A program made the position numbers and the translations under genes. Of a DNA stretch of 5,777 nucleotides, positions 1 through 5,666 are shown one piece after another. The DNA is from Prosthecobacter debontii. Its GTDB lineage: Bacteria > Verrucomicrobiota > Verrucomicrobiia > Verrucomicrobiales > Akkermansiaceae. Each line of letters opens with the position of its first letter. Position 1 is the stretch's first letter. The stretch spans positions 1 through 5,777 of the forward strand of contig CAMCYT010000170.1 in assembly GCA_945885485.1 (NCBI GenBank), given 5' to 3'. The notes beneath the pieces are model-generated. The model ran no database searches and had not been told where the DNA came from. It saw only the letters and a list, made by a program, of their open reading frames with translations.

Positions 1-1
1 T

Positions 2-175
2 CGCGACGAATACCTAGCCGACGCAAACGACAAGGAAGCAGCTGGTAAAGAATTTGACGAAGCCAACAAAGACCGCGACAGCTCACTGTCAAAATCTGAA
101 ATTTCAGACATGTTAGGACTCGGTAAAGAATTAGCGCAGCTTAAAGCTGACGAGAAGGCGAAGAAAAAGAAATAG
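2..175 (+). CDS. C-terminal part of an EF-hand protein (5' end outside window)
   Basis: An open frame enters from the left edge and ends at TAG 173-175, giving 57 residues. Residues 22-33 (bases 65-100) read NKDRDSSLSKSE, which fits the 12-residue EF-hand calcium loop. Asn is at loop position 1, Asp at 3 and 5, Leu at 8 and Glu at 12. Phe18 precedes the loop and Ile34 follows it, as in the flanking helices. Position 6 is Ser instead of the usual Gly and position 1 is Asn, so calcium affinity may be reduced. The first visible residues, RDEYL, look like the end of a preceding EF-hand loop with Glu3 at position 12. The 19-residue step to the next loop suits a short bacterial EF-hand pair. The tail is rich in Lys and Ala and ends in KKKK. 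Calcium binding is inferred from the motif. The specific role is unknown, and the N-terminus, which would show any export signal, is missing. Confidence 0.75.
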   Translation, partial: RDEYLADANDKEAAGKEFDEANKDRDSSLSKSEISDMLGLGKELAQLKADEKAKKKK

Positions 176-190
176 TAACCCGATTCTATA

Positions 191-249
191 CACCCCATAA
201 GCTCTGATAAAATTCGAAACATCCAACTTCGGATAATATCCATGGGGTG
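191..249. repeat. Weak inverted repeat downstream of the EF-hand gene
   Basis: CACCCCAT at 191-198 is the exact reverse complement of ATGGGGTG at 242-249, with 43 bases between. It starts 15 bases after the EF-hand stop codon. A small inner pairing, ATCC 221-224 with GGAT 231-234, lies between the arms. There is no T-run after the right arm, so it is not a classic intrinsic terminator. Eight-base arms this far apart can occur by chance, so a role in ending the upstream transcript is only a guess. Confidence 0.25.
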
Positions 250-424
250 AAATGAATGCCAGTAATTTGCTAAGTGCGACTAGTTTCACGCGATCCAGTT
301 CTCAATCCAAGTTCCCAGACAAACTGAAAACAGAGAAAATCAGACAGGGAATATATTTTATTTGTGAATTTTAACGACCTATCAGAAAATGGCTCTTGCT
401 GTGGGAATCGGAGATGATCCATTC

Positions 425-451
425 ATGAATTTTTCGTTACGCTCAGGATGA
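425..451 (+). other. Possible 8-codon leader ORF ahead of the aminopeptidase gene
   Basis: ATG 425 opens MNFSLRSG and stops at TGA 449-451, only 12 bases before the aminopeptidase ATG at 464 and in the same frame. A GGAG at 410-413 lies 11 bases upstream of this ATG, while the aminopeptidase start itself has no close Shine-Dalgarno sequence. The start sits on a perfect 10-base palindrome, ATTCATGAAT, at 421-430. Re-initiation from this short frame could feed the downstream gene, but such a short ORF may be chance. No attenuator structure or informative codon run was seen. Confidence 0.2.
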
Positions 452-463
452 CACGCTACGACA

Positions 464-1726
464 ATGATATCTGACTTCGCCTCCCAACTTTGCGACATGG
501 GTGATGTCATCGTACGGGTTGGGCTAAATCTCCAGCCCGGGCAACCGCTTCTCATTACCGAGCCCTATGAATTACAGGGCGTCCATCCAGAGACCAACAC
601 ACTGGCCGCAGCAATACGGACTGCCGTCTCAAAATTGGAAGTTGAGTCGGGAGGCTCTCACTCCACCATCGAAGTCATTCGATCCGACCCGGATCGGCTG
701 CGTGAATTGGTGGAAACCGATAACATCCGAGGTTACGAAATCTTGGTTTCCAACCACAGTCGGCGCATGCAACAGCATCTCGCGCGCGGTGGGGCGTTTC
801 TTTTCCTCATGGGCAGTCAGCCTCAACTCATGTCCGGCTTACCGGCCGAGCGATTGGCTCGTTTCGATCGCATTAAGTGGCGGCACCTCGGCCCCGTCAT
901 ACAACGTCTCGTTCGTGGAGCCAGCCAGTGGACACTCGCCCCAGCCCCCTCGTCGGTATGGGCCGATGCCGTTGGAATGAGTGTCGATGCCTTGTGGCAG
1001 GTCGTGTTTCAGGCGATGCGGGTGACTGCCCCTCCCGACTCTGCAGCGTCGGGGCAAAATACATATTCTACATCCAATCCTGTCGAGCTCTGGCACGCCC
1101 ATCTCTCAAACCTTGCCCGACGTCGCGACGAGCTAAACGCCGCACGCCACCGACATATCCGTTACGTAGGTGAAGGCACTGACCTCACTCTCGACCTTAC
1201 CCGCTCGCACGCATGGTGTACCGCCCAGCTGACCTCCAGATCCGGCTTACTCTTCGTCTGTAATCTGCCAACCGAGGAAATTTTTACCGCACCGCACAAG
1301 AAATCCGCACGCGGTAACGTGCGGATTGCCCGGCCGGTCACGCATGGCGGCACCGTAATCGAGGGTATCGAACTGGAGTTTCGGCGAGGACGGGTCGTAA
1401 GCGCCCGCTCCCGCACTGGACAAGACGCGCTGCAACACCTGCTCGCCACCGATCACAGTTCCGACCGGATTGGTGAGGTGGCCATCTTGCCTGCATTGTT
1501 AGAGGATAGCTCCCCAACCGAACGCGACCCGTCGGGAGATGAATCCTCCACTTGGCAAGCCTCCGCGCGCCTTTTCCATCACACCCTGCTCGACGAAAAT
1601 GCAGCAAATCACATCGCCCTCGGCGATGCCTACCCTTTCTGCAGTCGTGCCTTCATACCCCTTGCACTCAATTCCAGCCAGATCCATCTCGACCTACCTC
1701 TGGATGCCTCGGTCGAATTTTCATGA
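464..1726 (+). CDS. M29-family metallo-aminopeptidase
   Basis: This 420-residue protein resembles peptidase family M29 (AmpS/AmpT, aminopeptidase II), cytosolic two-metal enzymes that remove N-terminal residues from peptides. The N-terminus fits the family (VRVGLNLQPGQPLLI, residues 17-31). Expected metal ligands are present: Glu271/Glu272 in NLPTEEIFTAP, Glu338 in RIGEVA, His383 in DENAANHIALG, then His408 and Asp410 in IHLDL. Tyr390, just after the His383 motif, fits the conserved active-site region. Two features are unusual. A polar stretch at about 346-368 sits between the GEVA and DENA motifs, and the chain ends 10 residues after Asp410, where relatives as I recall them continue with a VDG-type tail. 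The other frames past the stop show no such tail, so a simple frameshift is unlikely. ATG 464 is the first in-frame start after TGA 449-451. There is no good ribosome site nearby; AGGA 445-448 is 15 bases away. No signal peptide is visible. The gene stands alone, facing the hydrolase gene. Confidence 0.88.
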   Translation: MISDFASQLCDMGDVIVRVGLNLQPGQPLLITEPYELQGVHPETNTLAAAIRTAVSKLEVESGGSHSTIEVIRSDPDRLRELVETDNIRGYEILVSNHSRRMQQHLARGGAFLFLMGSQPQLMSGLPAERLARFDRIKWRHLGPVIQRLVRGASQWTLAPAPSSVWADAVGMSVDALWQVVFQAMRVTAPPDSAASGQNTYSTSNPVELWHAHLSNLARRRDELNAARHRHIRYVGEGTDLTLDLTRSHAWCTAQLTSRSGLLFVCNLPTEEIFTAPHKKSARGNVRIARPVTHGGTVIEGIELEFRRGRVVSARSRTGQDALQHLLATDHSSDRIGEVAILPALLEDSSPTERDPSGDESSTWQASARLFHHTLLDENAANHIALGDAYPFCSRAFIPLALNSSQIHLDLPLDASVEFS

Positions 1727-1775
1727 TGAAACATCTCACGGATATTGATTTCAACAAGCCCACACACCACTCAAC

Positions 1776-1805
1776 GCGTAGCGGCGACCTTAGGTCGCCG
1801 TATGC
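1776..1805. repeat. GC-rich hairpin, possible terminator or REP-like element
   Basis: CGGCGACC at 1782-1789 pairs perfectly with GGTCGCCG at 1793-1800 around a TTA loop. If G1781 is bulged, five more pairs form between GCGTA 1776-1780 and TATGC 1801-1805, one of them G-T. The hairpin begins 50 bases after the aminopeptidase stop, a sensible place for transcript end formation or 3'-end protection. Neither strand has a T-run right after the stem, so it is not a textbook intrinsic terminator. Its sequence shares GTAG(C)GGCGA(C/T)CT with the inverted repeat at 4353-4388, which hints at a repeat family. Confidence 0.6.
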
Positions 1806-1848
1806 AACAAAAAGCAAATGAAGTCGTCCTTTTAAAAGCAAATTTCTT

Positions 1849-2017
1849 CCAAATCAAAAATCGTCATTCAACAACGCAGTGTGAGTGCTAGCGAACATTC
1901 ACCAATAAGACACAGTCCTGATCGCTTGGACGGAGCAAAGCTAAGTCAATCGTCAATCTTTTGTGAGAAGCGGATTGGTCATTCGGTTTGATTGACGATT
2001 GTTGATTTTGGATTTTG
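1849..2017. repeat. Inverted and tandem GATT-type heptamer repeats
   Basis: Four 7-base units lie in exact phase at 1990-2017: GATTGAC, GATTGTT, GATTTTG, GATTTTG. Upstream, GTCAATC occurs twice in tandem at 1945-1958, the reverse complement of the first unit. Together these give a perfect 12-base inverted repeat, 1947-1958 against 1990-2001, with a 31-base spacer. A third, longer and imperfect inverted copy lies at 1849-1866, matching 1993-2011 with about one mismatch and one indel. The arms could form alternative stems in RNA. No transposase or target duplication is seen. Function is unknown. Confidence 0.6.
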
Positions 2018-2031
2018 GAATGAAGAAAATC

Positions 2032-2046
2032 CATCCCAACGGGATG
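2032..2046 (-). terminator. Short hairpin, candidate terminator of the hydrolase transcript
   Basis: CATCCC 2032-2037 pairs with GGGATG 2041-2046 around a 3-base loop. On the minus strand it lies about 77 bases after the hydrolase stop codon and is followed by GATTTTCTTC, a broken T-rich run. The stem has only six pairs, so termination would be weak. The same bases begin a motif (about 2032-2080) that I recall as a dispersed intergenic repeat in planctomycete-type genomes, so the hairpin may belong to that repeat instead. Confidence 0.3.
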
Positions 2047-2122
2047 ACAGAAATTAGCCAAGGGTCGAGGAGCGCCGCGTTAGTTCATGATATTTCGCTC
2101 ACTAGGTCGCGGTTCCTTTCTT

Positions 2123-3232
2123 TTAGACTCTCTCCACCAATCCAACGCACCTCTCACCCGGCATAACGCTGAGTTCCATCTGGTTCATCACATATCCAAA
2201 CGACACTCCGCTCGCAGGATCACCAAATCCATGACTTCCACCAGAGCCCGGATGGCCGAAGGCCGCTGTCGAATTTCCGTATAAAAACCGCTTCTTCTGT
2301 CCGTGTTCATCAACCGGATCTTTCTGACAACCACAGGTGAAAGCGGTTTCTCGCAACAGCACTTTATCTTCACCAGAAATCTGCAAGCTCCCGAGAGCTC
2401 GAATCACTCCTGCGGAAAACGGACTTTCCAACGCACCAATCGCGCATTGGTAAAACTTCGAAAGTCCACTCGCCGATCCCACACCACCTATCGCTGGCAA
2501 ACCCGCCGACCATGCTTTGGGTTCGTTCATTTCTGCAATCGCATGCAAACCGCGTGGCGACGTAAACGCCCTTCTTGTGAGAGTTCCTGATTGGCTATAA
2601 ATCTGATAGAAGCCTTCTTCAAATGCGGATGGCTTTGCTCTTCCAGGCACCAATTGCGCCACGCGTCCCCATTCGCTTTCCGGCAAACCGATCCAGAAAT
2701 CGATTTTCATCGGCCTAGCGATTTCATCGCACCAAAAATCGCCAAGAGTCTTTCCTGTGAGGCGACGCACACACTCATCTAACAAAAATCCATACGTTCT
2801 CGGATGATACCCTTGACCATAACCTGGCGACCACTCGGGAGCGGTGTGCTCGATGGCAGCAATCACCGCGCGATGATCGTAGACATCCGAGTTTTGCGAC
2901 AACGCCGCCAAACCGCATTGATGAGAAAGCATCTGGCCGAACGTTGCCGCTGGCAGCGGAAACCCAATCCAAACTTCACTCACTAAATCATTTTCATCCA
3001 AGCCATGCTTGGAAAGCGCGTGCAGCAAAGTCGCCGCCGCCGGACCTTTCGATGCCGAGTAAACGGGTGCCAGCGTTTTCGCATCCCATTTCTCGGTTCG
3101 ATTCCTATCCTTAAAGCCACCTGTAAACCCAACGATCTCCTCGCCATCTTTCCAAACACTCAGCCCAGCCCCCAACTCCCCACGCACCGCGAAGTTTTCC
3201 TCAAAATAATTTCTAAGCTCACCAAAATCCAT
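2123..3232 (-). CDS. Beta-lactamase-fold serine hydrolase (class VIII esterase-like)
   Basis: This 369-residue protein (ATG 3232; a TTG at 3235 would add one residue) shows the signature of the beta-lactamase/penicillin-binding-protein fold family PF00144. The SxxK motif is SASK at 59-62, with Ser59 the likely nucleophile and Lys62 the base. The second motif is YHP at 142-144 in YHPRTYGFLL, as in esterase-like members that carry YHA/YHP where class C beta-lactamases have YAN. The third is HPG at 327-329 in FGHPGSGGSHGF, in place of KTG. DFWIGLP (178-184) and FGYVMNQM (345-352) also fit this subgroup. Members hydrolyse esters or, rarely, beta-lactams; the substrate here cannot be told. The length is normal for the family. 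No signal peptide is seen, so it is probably cytoplasmic. No clear ribosome site precedes it. It follows hemB by 67 bases on the same strand and may share its transcript, though no metabolic link is apparent. Confidence 0.88.
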   Translation of the reverse strand: MDFGELRNYFEENFAVRGELGAGLSVWKDGEEIVGFTGGFKDRNRTEKWDAKTLAPVYSASKGPAAATLLHALSKHGLDENDLVSEVWIGFPLPAATFGQMLSHQCGLAALSQNSDVYDHRAVIAAIEHTAPEWSPGYGQGYHPRTYGFLLDECVRRLTGKTLGDFWCDEIARPMKIDFWIGLPESEWGRVAQLVPGRAKPSAFEEGFYQIYSQSGTLTRRAFTSPRGLHAIAEMNEPKAWSAGLPAIGGVGSASGLSKFYQCAIGALESPFSAGVIRALGSLQISGEDKVLLRETAFTCGCQKDPVDEHGQKKRFLYGNSTAAFGHPGSGGSHGFGDPASGVSFGYVMNQMELSVMPGERCVGLVERV

Positions 3233-3250
3233 CAACGTTATAAAAGCTTT

Positions 3251-3280
3251 TCATTCGCCGACATTCGCGTTCATTCGCGG
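3251..3280. repeat. Three tandem 10-base units (CATTCGC core)
   Basis: Bases 3251-3260, 3261-3270 and 3271-3280 are TCATTCGCCG, ACATTCGCGT and TCATTCGCGG. The core CATTCGC recurs at exactly 10-base spacing (3252, 3262, 3272). On the minus strand this reads as repeats of GCGAATG. It fills the hemB-hydrolase gap and ends about 18 bases before the hydrolase start. A 10-base step is close to one DNA turn, so a protein-binding array is conceivable. I also recall similar GCGAATG strings scattered between genes in Verrucomicrobia, which favours a dispersed repeat. Confidence 0.6.
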
Positions 3281-3299
3281 TTAAAAATCTTTTCCAAAA

Positions 3300-4286
3300 C
3301 TATCGAATCCACCGCGCTACATCTTTCGCAAAGTATGTCAGGATCATATCCGCGCCCGCACGGCGTATCCCCAAAAGACTTTCCAGAACCACAGCTTTTT
3401 CATCCAACCAACCACTCGCGCACGCGGCTTTGATCATCAGATATTCTCCACTGACCTGATAGGCCGCGATCGGCAAGGTCGTCTCATCCCGCAAACGCGC
3501 GATCACATCGAGATACGCACCCGCAGGTTTCACCATGACGATATCCGCACCTTCTTCCTCATCCATCAGCAGTTCACGGATCGCCTCACGCACGTTTCCA
3601 GGATCCATCTGATAGGTCTTCTTATCGCCTTCTTTCGGAGCTGAATCAAGCGCCCCACGGAACGGCCCGTAAAATGCCGATGCATATTTTGCCGTATAAG
3701 ACATGATCCCAACTTCTTCAAATCCCGCTTCGTCGAGCGCAATACGGATCGCTCCCACACGTCCATCCATCATGTCCGATGGTGCGACAATGTCCGCACC
3801 CGCTCTCGCGTGGCAGAGTGCCTGACGGCAAAGCACCTCAACGGTTTCGTCATTCAGAATTTTTAATTCACCATCACAACCCCGAACCACCAAACCGTCA
3901 TGCCCATCCGAGTTGTAAGGATCGAGGGCAACATCCGTGATCACACACATCTCGGGATAACGTTTTTTGATTTCCCGAATGAGGTGTGGAACCAAGCCAT
4001 GGTCATTGGCCGATTCGCTACCTTGAGGATTTTTCAGCGAATCTTCGATTTTCGGGAAAAGCACCACCGCCCGTATCCCCAAATCATGAACCTCCATAAT
4101 CTCCTTCAATAATCCCTGAACCGACCAACGCGTGCAGCCAGGCATCGAATCAATCGCGACATCCTCGGCATCCGCATGAAAAAACATGGGTAATATCAAA
4201 TCCTCCACCGCAAGCCGGGTTTCCCGAACCAATCCACGAATCGCCGCACTCCGCCGATTTCTTCTCGCTCTGACCATCATTTCCAT
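3300..4286 (-). CDS. hemB: Porphobilinogen synthase (delta-aminolevulinic acid dehydratase)
   Basis: HemB condenses two 5-aminolevulinate molecules to porphobilinogen, the first common step of tetrapyrrole and heme synthesis, in the cytoplasm. The two active-site lysines are visible: Lys200 in SYTAKYASAFYGPFRGA and Lys253, the Schiff-base lysine, in MVKPA. The substrate-binding PSDMMDGRVGAIR (169-181) is intact. In the metal loop, TDVALDPYNSDGHDG (117-131) has Ala120, Asp122 and Asp130 where zinc enzymes have three cysteines, so this is the magnesium/non-zinc type. At 328 residues the length is normal. ATG 4286 is chosen because CTAGG lies just upstream and the family starts shortly before the RxRRxR segment. 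ATG 4280 or 4277 and an upstream TTG at 4307 are alternatives. The gene ends with TAG 3302-3300. It follows acpS by about 190 bases across an inverted repeat, so it may have its own promoter. Confidence 0.96.
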   Translation of the reverse strand: MEMMVRARRNRRSAAIRGLVRETRLAVEDLILPMFFHADAEDVAIDSMPGCTRWSVQGLLKEIMEVHDLGIRAVVLFPKIEDSLKNPQGSESANDHGLVPHLIREIKKRYPEMCVITDVALDPYNSDGHDGLVVRGCDGELKILNDETVEVLCRQALCHARAGADIVAPSDMMDGRVGAIRIALDEAGFEEVGIMSYTAKYASAFYGPFRGALDSAPKEGDKKTYQMDPGNVREAIRELLMDEEEGADIVMVKPAGAYLDVIARLRDETTLPIAAYQVSGEYLMIKAACASGWLDEKAVVLESLLGIRRAGADMILTYFAKDVARWIR

Positions 4287-4352
4287 ATGCCTAGCTTTCG
4301 CTATCAAACCCGCCTTGGCAAGTCAGTGTCTTTGCTTTGAAATCAATGATTT

Positions 4353-4465
4353 GGTAGGGCGATCTCGCCGAGAGCGCCGTGCGAAGCGATGTGATAAATA
4401 TATTTCCTTTGAAAATTCCAATGATTCACCGCTTCGCGCGGCTCCCTCGGCGATGGAGCCCCACC
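4353..4465. repeat. Imperfect 36-base inverted repeat, MITE/REP-like element
   Basis: Arms at 4353-4388 and 4430-4465 match as reverse complements at 28 of 36 positions, including runs GCGAAGCG and TCGCCGAG, with a 41-base AT-rich spacer. The left arm can also fold alone (GGCG-A-TCTC 4358-4366 with GAGA-G-CGCC 4370-4378, one mismatch). The right arm can too (GGCTCC 4440-4445 with GGAGCC 4455-4460). The spacer holds the palindrome AAATATATTT (4396-4405). The element begins 10 bases past the acpS stop and ends about 66 bases before the hemB start. It could end or attenuate the pdxJ-acpS transcript, or be a non-autonomous repeat. Flanking AATCAA at 4341-4346 and 4468-4473 is a doubtful target duplication because it does not abut the left arm. 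Confidence 0.65.
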
Positions 4466-4475
4466 TTAATCAACC

Positions 4476-4862
4476 TCAACCCATCTGCCGGATTGCCACC
4501 GCATTCGCCGCTGCATAATCCCTCGCATGACTCAAGCTGACTTGCACTTCTGCAATGCCCTCCGCTGTCAAAAACTCCAAAGCATGTCCGTGAAATATCA
4601 TCGTCGGCGCACCGGATTCACCCCGAACCACTTCCATTTCCAGCCAACCCGCCTTGCCGCCTATTCCCGTGCCAAGTGCTTTGGAAACTGCCTCTTTCGC
4701 CGCAAATCTCGCAGCATAATGCATCCCAGGCCTCTTTTGCTTATCGCAGTATACCCGTTCAGTTTCGGTAAAAAGTTTCCGTAAAAACACCTCGCCCTGC
4801 CGCGCGATCGCGTCCTCAATTCGATCCACCTCCACCACATCGATCCCAATTCCGTAAATCAT
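4476..4862 (-). CDS. acpS: Holo-[acyl-carrier-protein] synthase
   Basis: AcpS transfers the 4'-phosphopantetheine arm of coenzyme A to the serine of apo acyl carrier protein, activating it for fatty acid synthesis. The 128-residue chain has both family signatures: MIYGIGIDVVEVDRI at the start with magnesium ligand Asp8, and RFAAKEAVSKALGTG (52-66) with magnesium ligand Glu57. VSLSHARDYAAANAVA near the C-terminus also fits. Length is normal for the small trimeric AcpS type. ATG 4862 is preferred because it gives Asp8 and the usual MI-x-GIG start; ATG 4865, one codon earlier, is equally possible. The chosen ATG shares one base with the pdxJ stop (TGATG), and no good ribosome site precedes it, so translation is probably coupled to pdxJ. 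The pdxJ-acpS order is also known from Escherichia coli. It ends in TGA 4478-4476. Confidence 0.95.
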   Translation of the reverse strand: MIYGIGIDVVEVDRIEDAIARQGEVFLRKLFTETERVYCDKQKRPGMHYAARFAAKEAVSKALGTGIGGKAGWLEMEVVRGESGAPTMIFHGHALEFLTAEGIAEVQVSLSHARDYAAANAVAIRQMG

Positions 4863-5608
4863 CATGATTGAAAAGAGTAAGATTTCATCCCCGCAGCCAT
4901 CTCAGCAACCGCAGCGCGCATCCCCACCGTCATCGCCCGTGAAACAATGCTGTGTCCGATGTTTAACTCGCTCAAAAAAGGGACTTTCAACACAGCGGGA
5001 AGATTCAGGTAATTGATACCGTGCCCCGCATTGACCTGCAACCCAAGCTCTTTCCCAAGCTGTGCAGCAGCGATCAACCGTGCGATTTCATCCGTCTTAT
5101 CAAGAGCATTCGCAAACGCACCCGTGTGCAACTCAATCATGTCCGCCTCCATACGAGCCGCTTCCCGCACATGCTCTTCTATCGGATCGATAAACAAACT
5201 CACCTTGATCCCCGCGCCTTTGAGCCGTTTAACCGCCTCCCTCGCCGTCCCGAAAAGCGCAACCACATCCAACCCGCCTTCGGTTGTCACCTCTTCACGG
5301 GTTTCCGGTACCAAACAGGCAAAATCGGGTTTCAAACGAAACGCCAAATCCAACATTTCCTCAGTGATCCCGAGTTCGAGATTGAGCGGAATCTCAACCT
5401 CCTCACGAATCCGAAACACATCCGCATCCTGCATGTGCCTGCGGTCTCCTCGCACATGCACCGTGATCGAATCCGCACCGCCTGCCTTCGCTTCATGCGC
5501 CGCCAAAACCACACACGGTTCCGCATTAGGGGAATCCGGCTGCAGCGCATATCTCGCCTGCCGCAATGTCGCGACATGATCAATGTTCACTCCCAATAAA
5601 AGACTCAT
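4862..5608 (-). CDS. pdxJ: Pyridoxine 5'-phosphate synthase
   Basis: PdxJ joins 3-amino-2-oxopropyl phosphate (1-amino-acetone 3-phosphate) with 1-deoxyxylulose 5-phosphate to make pyridoxine 5'-phosphate, the ring-closing step of the DXP-dependent vitamin B6 route. The 248-residue protein matches the family end to end: GVNIDHVATLRQAR (6-19), GGADSITVHVRGDRRHMQD (43-61) with catalytic His51, NLELG (76-80) with Glu78, LVPETREEVTTEGG (99-112), VNAGHGINYLN (192-202) with His196, and ELNIGHSIVSRA (214-225). Length and residues look fully functional. ATG 5608 is the clear start; the best ribosome-site match, GAGG at 5625-5622, is 13 bases away, rather far. Its stop TGA 4864-4862 overlaps the acpS start. 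A short membrane protein frame ends 58 bases upstream on the same strand. The organism should use the DXP-dependent B6 pathway, with other Pdx enzymes encoded elsewhere. Confidence 0.97.
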   Translation of the reverse strand: MSLLLGVNIDHVATLRQARYALQPDSPNAEPCVVLAAHEAKAGGADSITVHVRGDRRHMQDADVFRIREEVEIPLNLELGITEEMLDLAFRLKPDFACLVPETREEVTTEGGLDVVALFGTAREAVKRLKGAGIKVSLFIDPIEEHVREAARMEADMIELHTGAFANALDKTDEIARLIAAAQLGKELGLQVNAGHGINYLNLPAVLKVPFLSELNIGHSIVSRAMTVGMRAAVAEMAAGMKSYSFQS

Positions 5609-5666
5609 ACGTAGAAATTAGCCTCGCTACCAACCACCCGCAAGGAAACTTAGACCAATAGACGAA

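Larger units (their letters stand above)
1727..2122. other. Repeat-rich gap between convergent genes
   Basis: The gap separates the 3' ends of the plus-strand aminopeptidase and the minus-strand hydrolase. I find no convincing gene in it; the open frames that cross it are short and look like chance. In order it holds a GC-rich hairpin (1776-1805), a weak imperfect hairpin GTGAGTG...CATTCAC (about 1876-1898), heptamer-type inverted repeats (1849-2017), a short hairpin (2032-2046), and a tail to about 2085 that resembles a dispersed repeat. It is clearly more AT-rich than the neighbouring genes apart from the hairpins. Such a convergent gap would be expected to hold terminators for both genes. 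Confidence 0.7.

Noticed and set aside
221..234. CTTCGG tetraloop-like sequence at 229-234 as a terminator hairpin
   Set aside because: The bases flanking the tetraloop do not pair (A opposite A) and there is no T-run after it.
252..374. 40-codon plus-strand frame after GGGGTG, starting MNASNLLSATSF
   Set aside because: Only 2 bases separate the G-rich stretch from the ATG, the peptide has no recognisable domain or helix pattern, and it sits in AT-rich intergenic sequence. Probably chance.
1539..1821. Plus-strand frames running past the aminopeptidase stop as a possible frameshifted C-terminus
   Set aside because: Neither alternative frame contains the VDG-type tail expected of M29 enzymes, so a simple frameshift does not explain the short end.
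1876..1898. GTGAGTG...CATTCAC hairpin
   Set aside because: Seven pairs at most with one G-T and a loop of about 9 bases. Too weak to support a role alone.
3005..3433. 142-codon plus-strand frame over the hydrolase-hemB junction
   Set aside because: It is antisense to two well-supported genes and crosses the tandem repeat. The peptide has no recognisable motif.
5013..5599. Long plus-strand frames of 188 and 192 codons opposite pdxJ
   Set aside because: They lie wholly antisense to a clearly conserved pdxJ, and their peptides, rich in Ser/Arg or His/Arg, show no family signature. They follow from the codon bias of the real gene.
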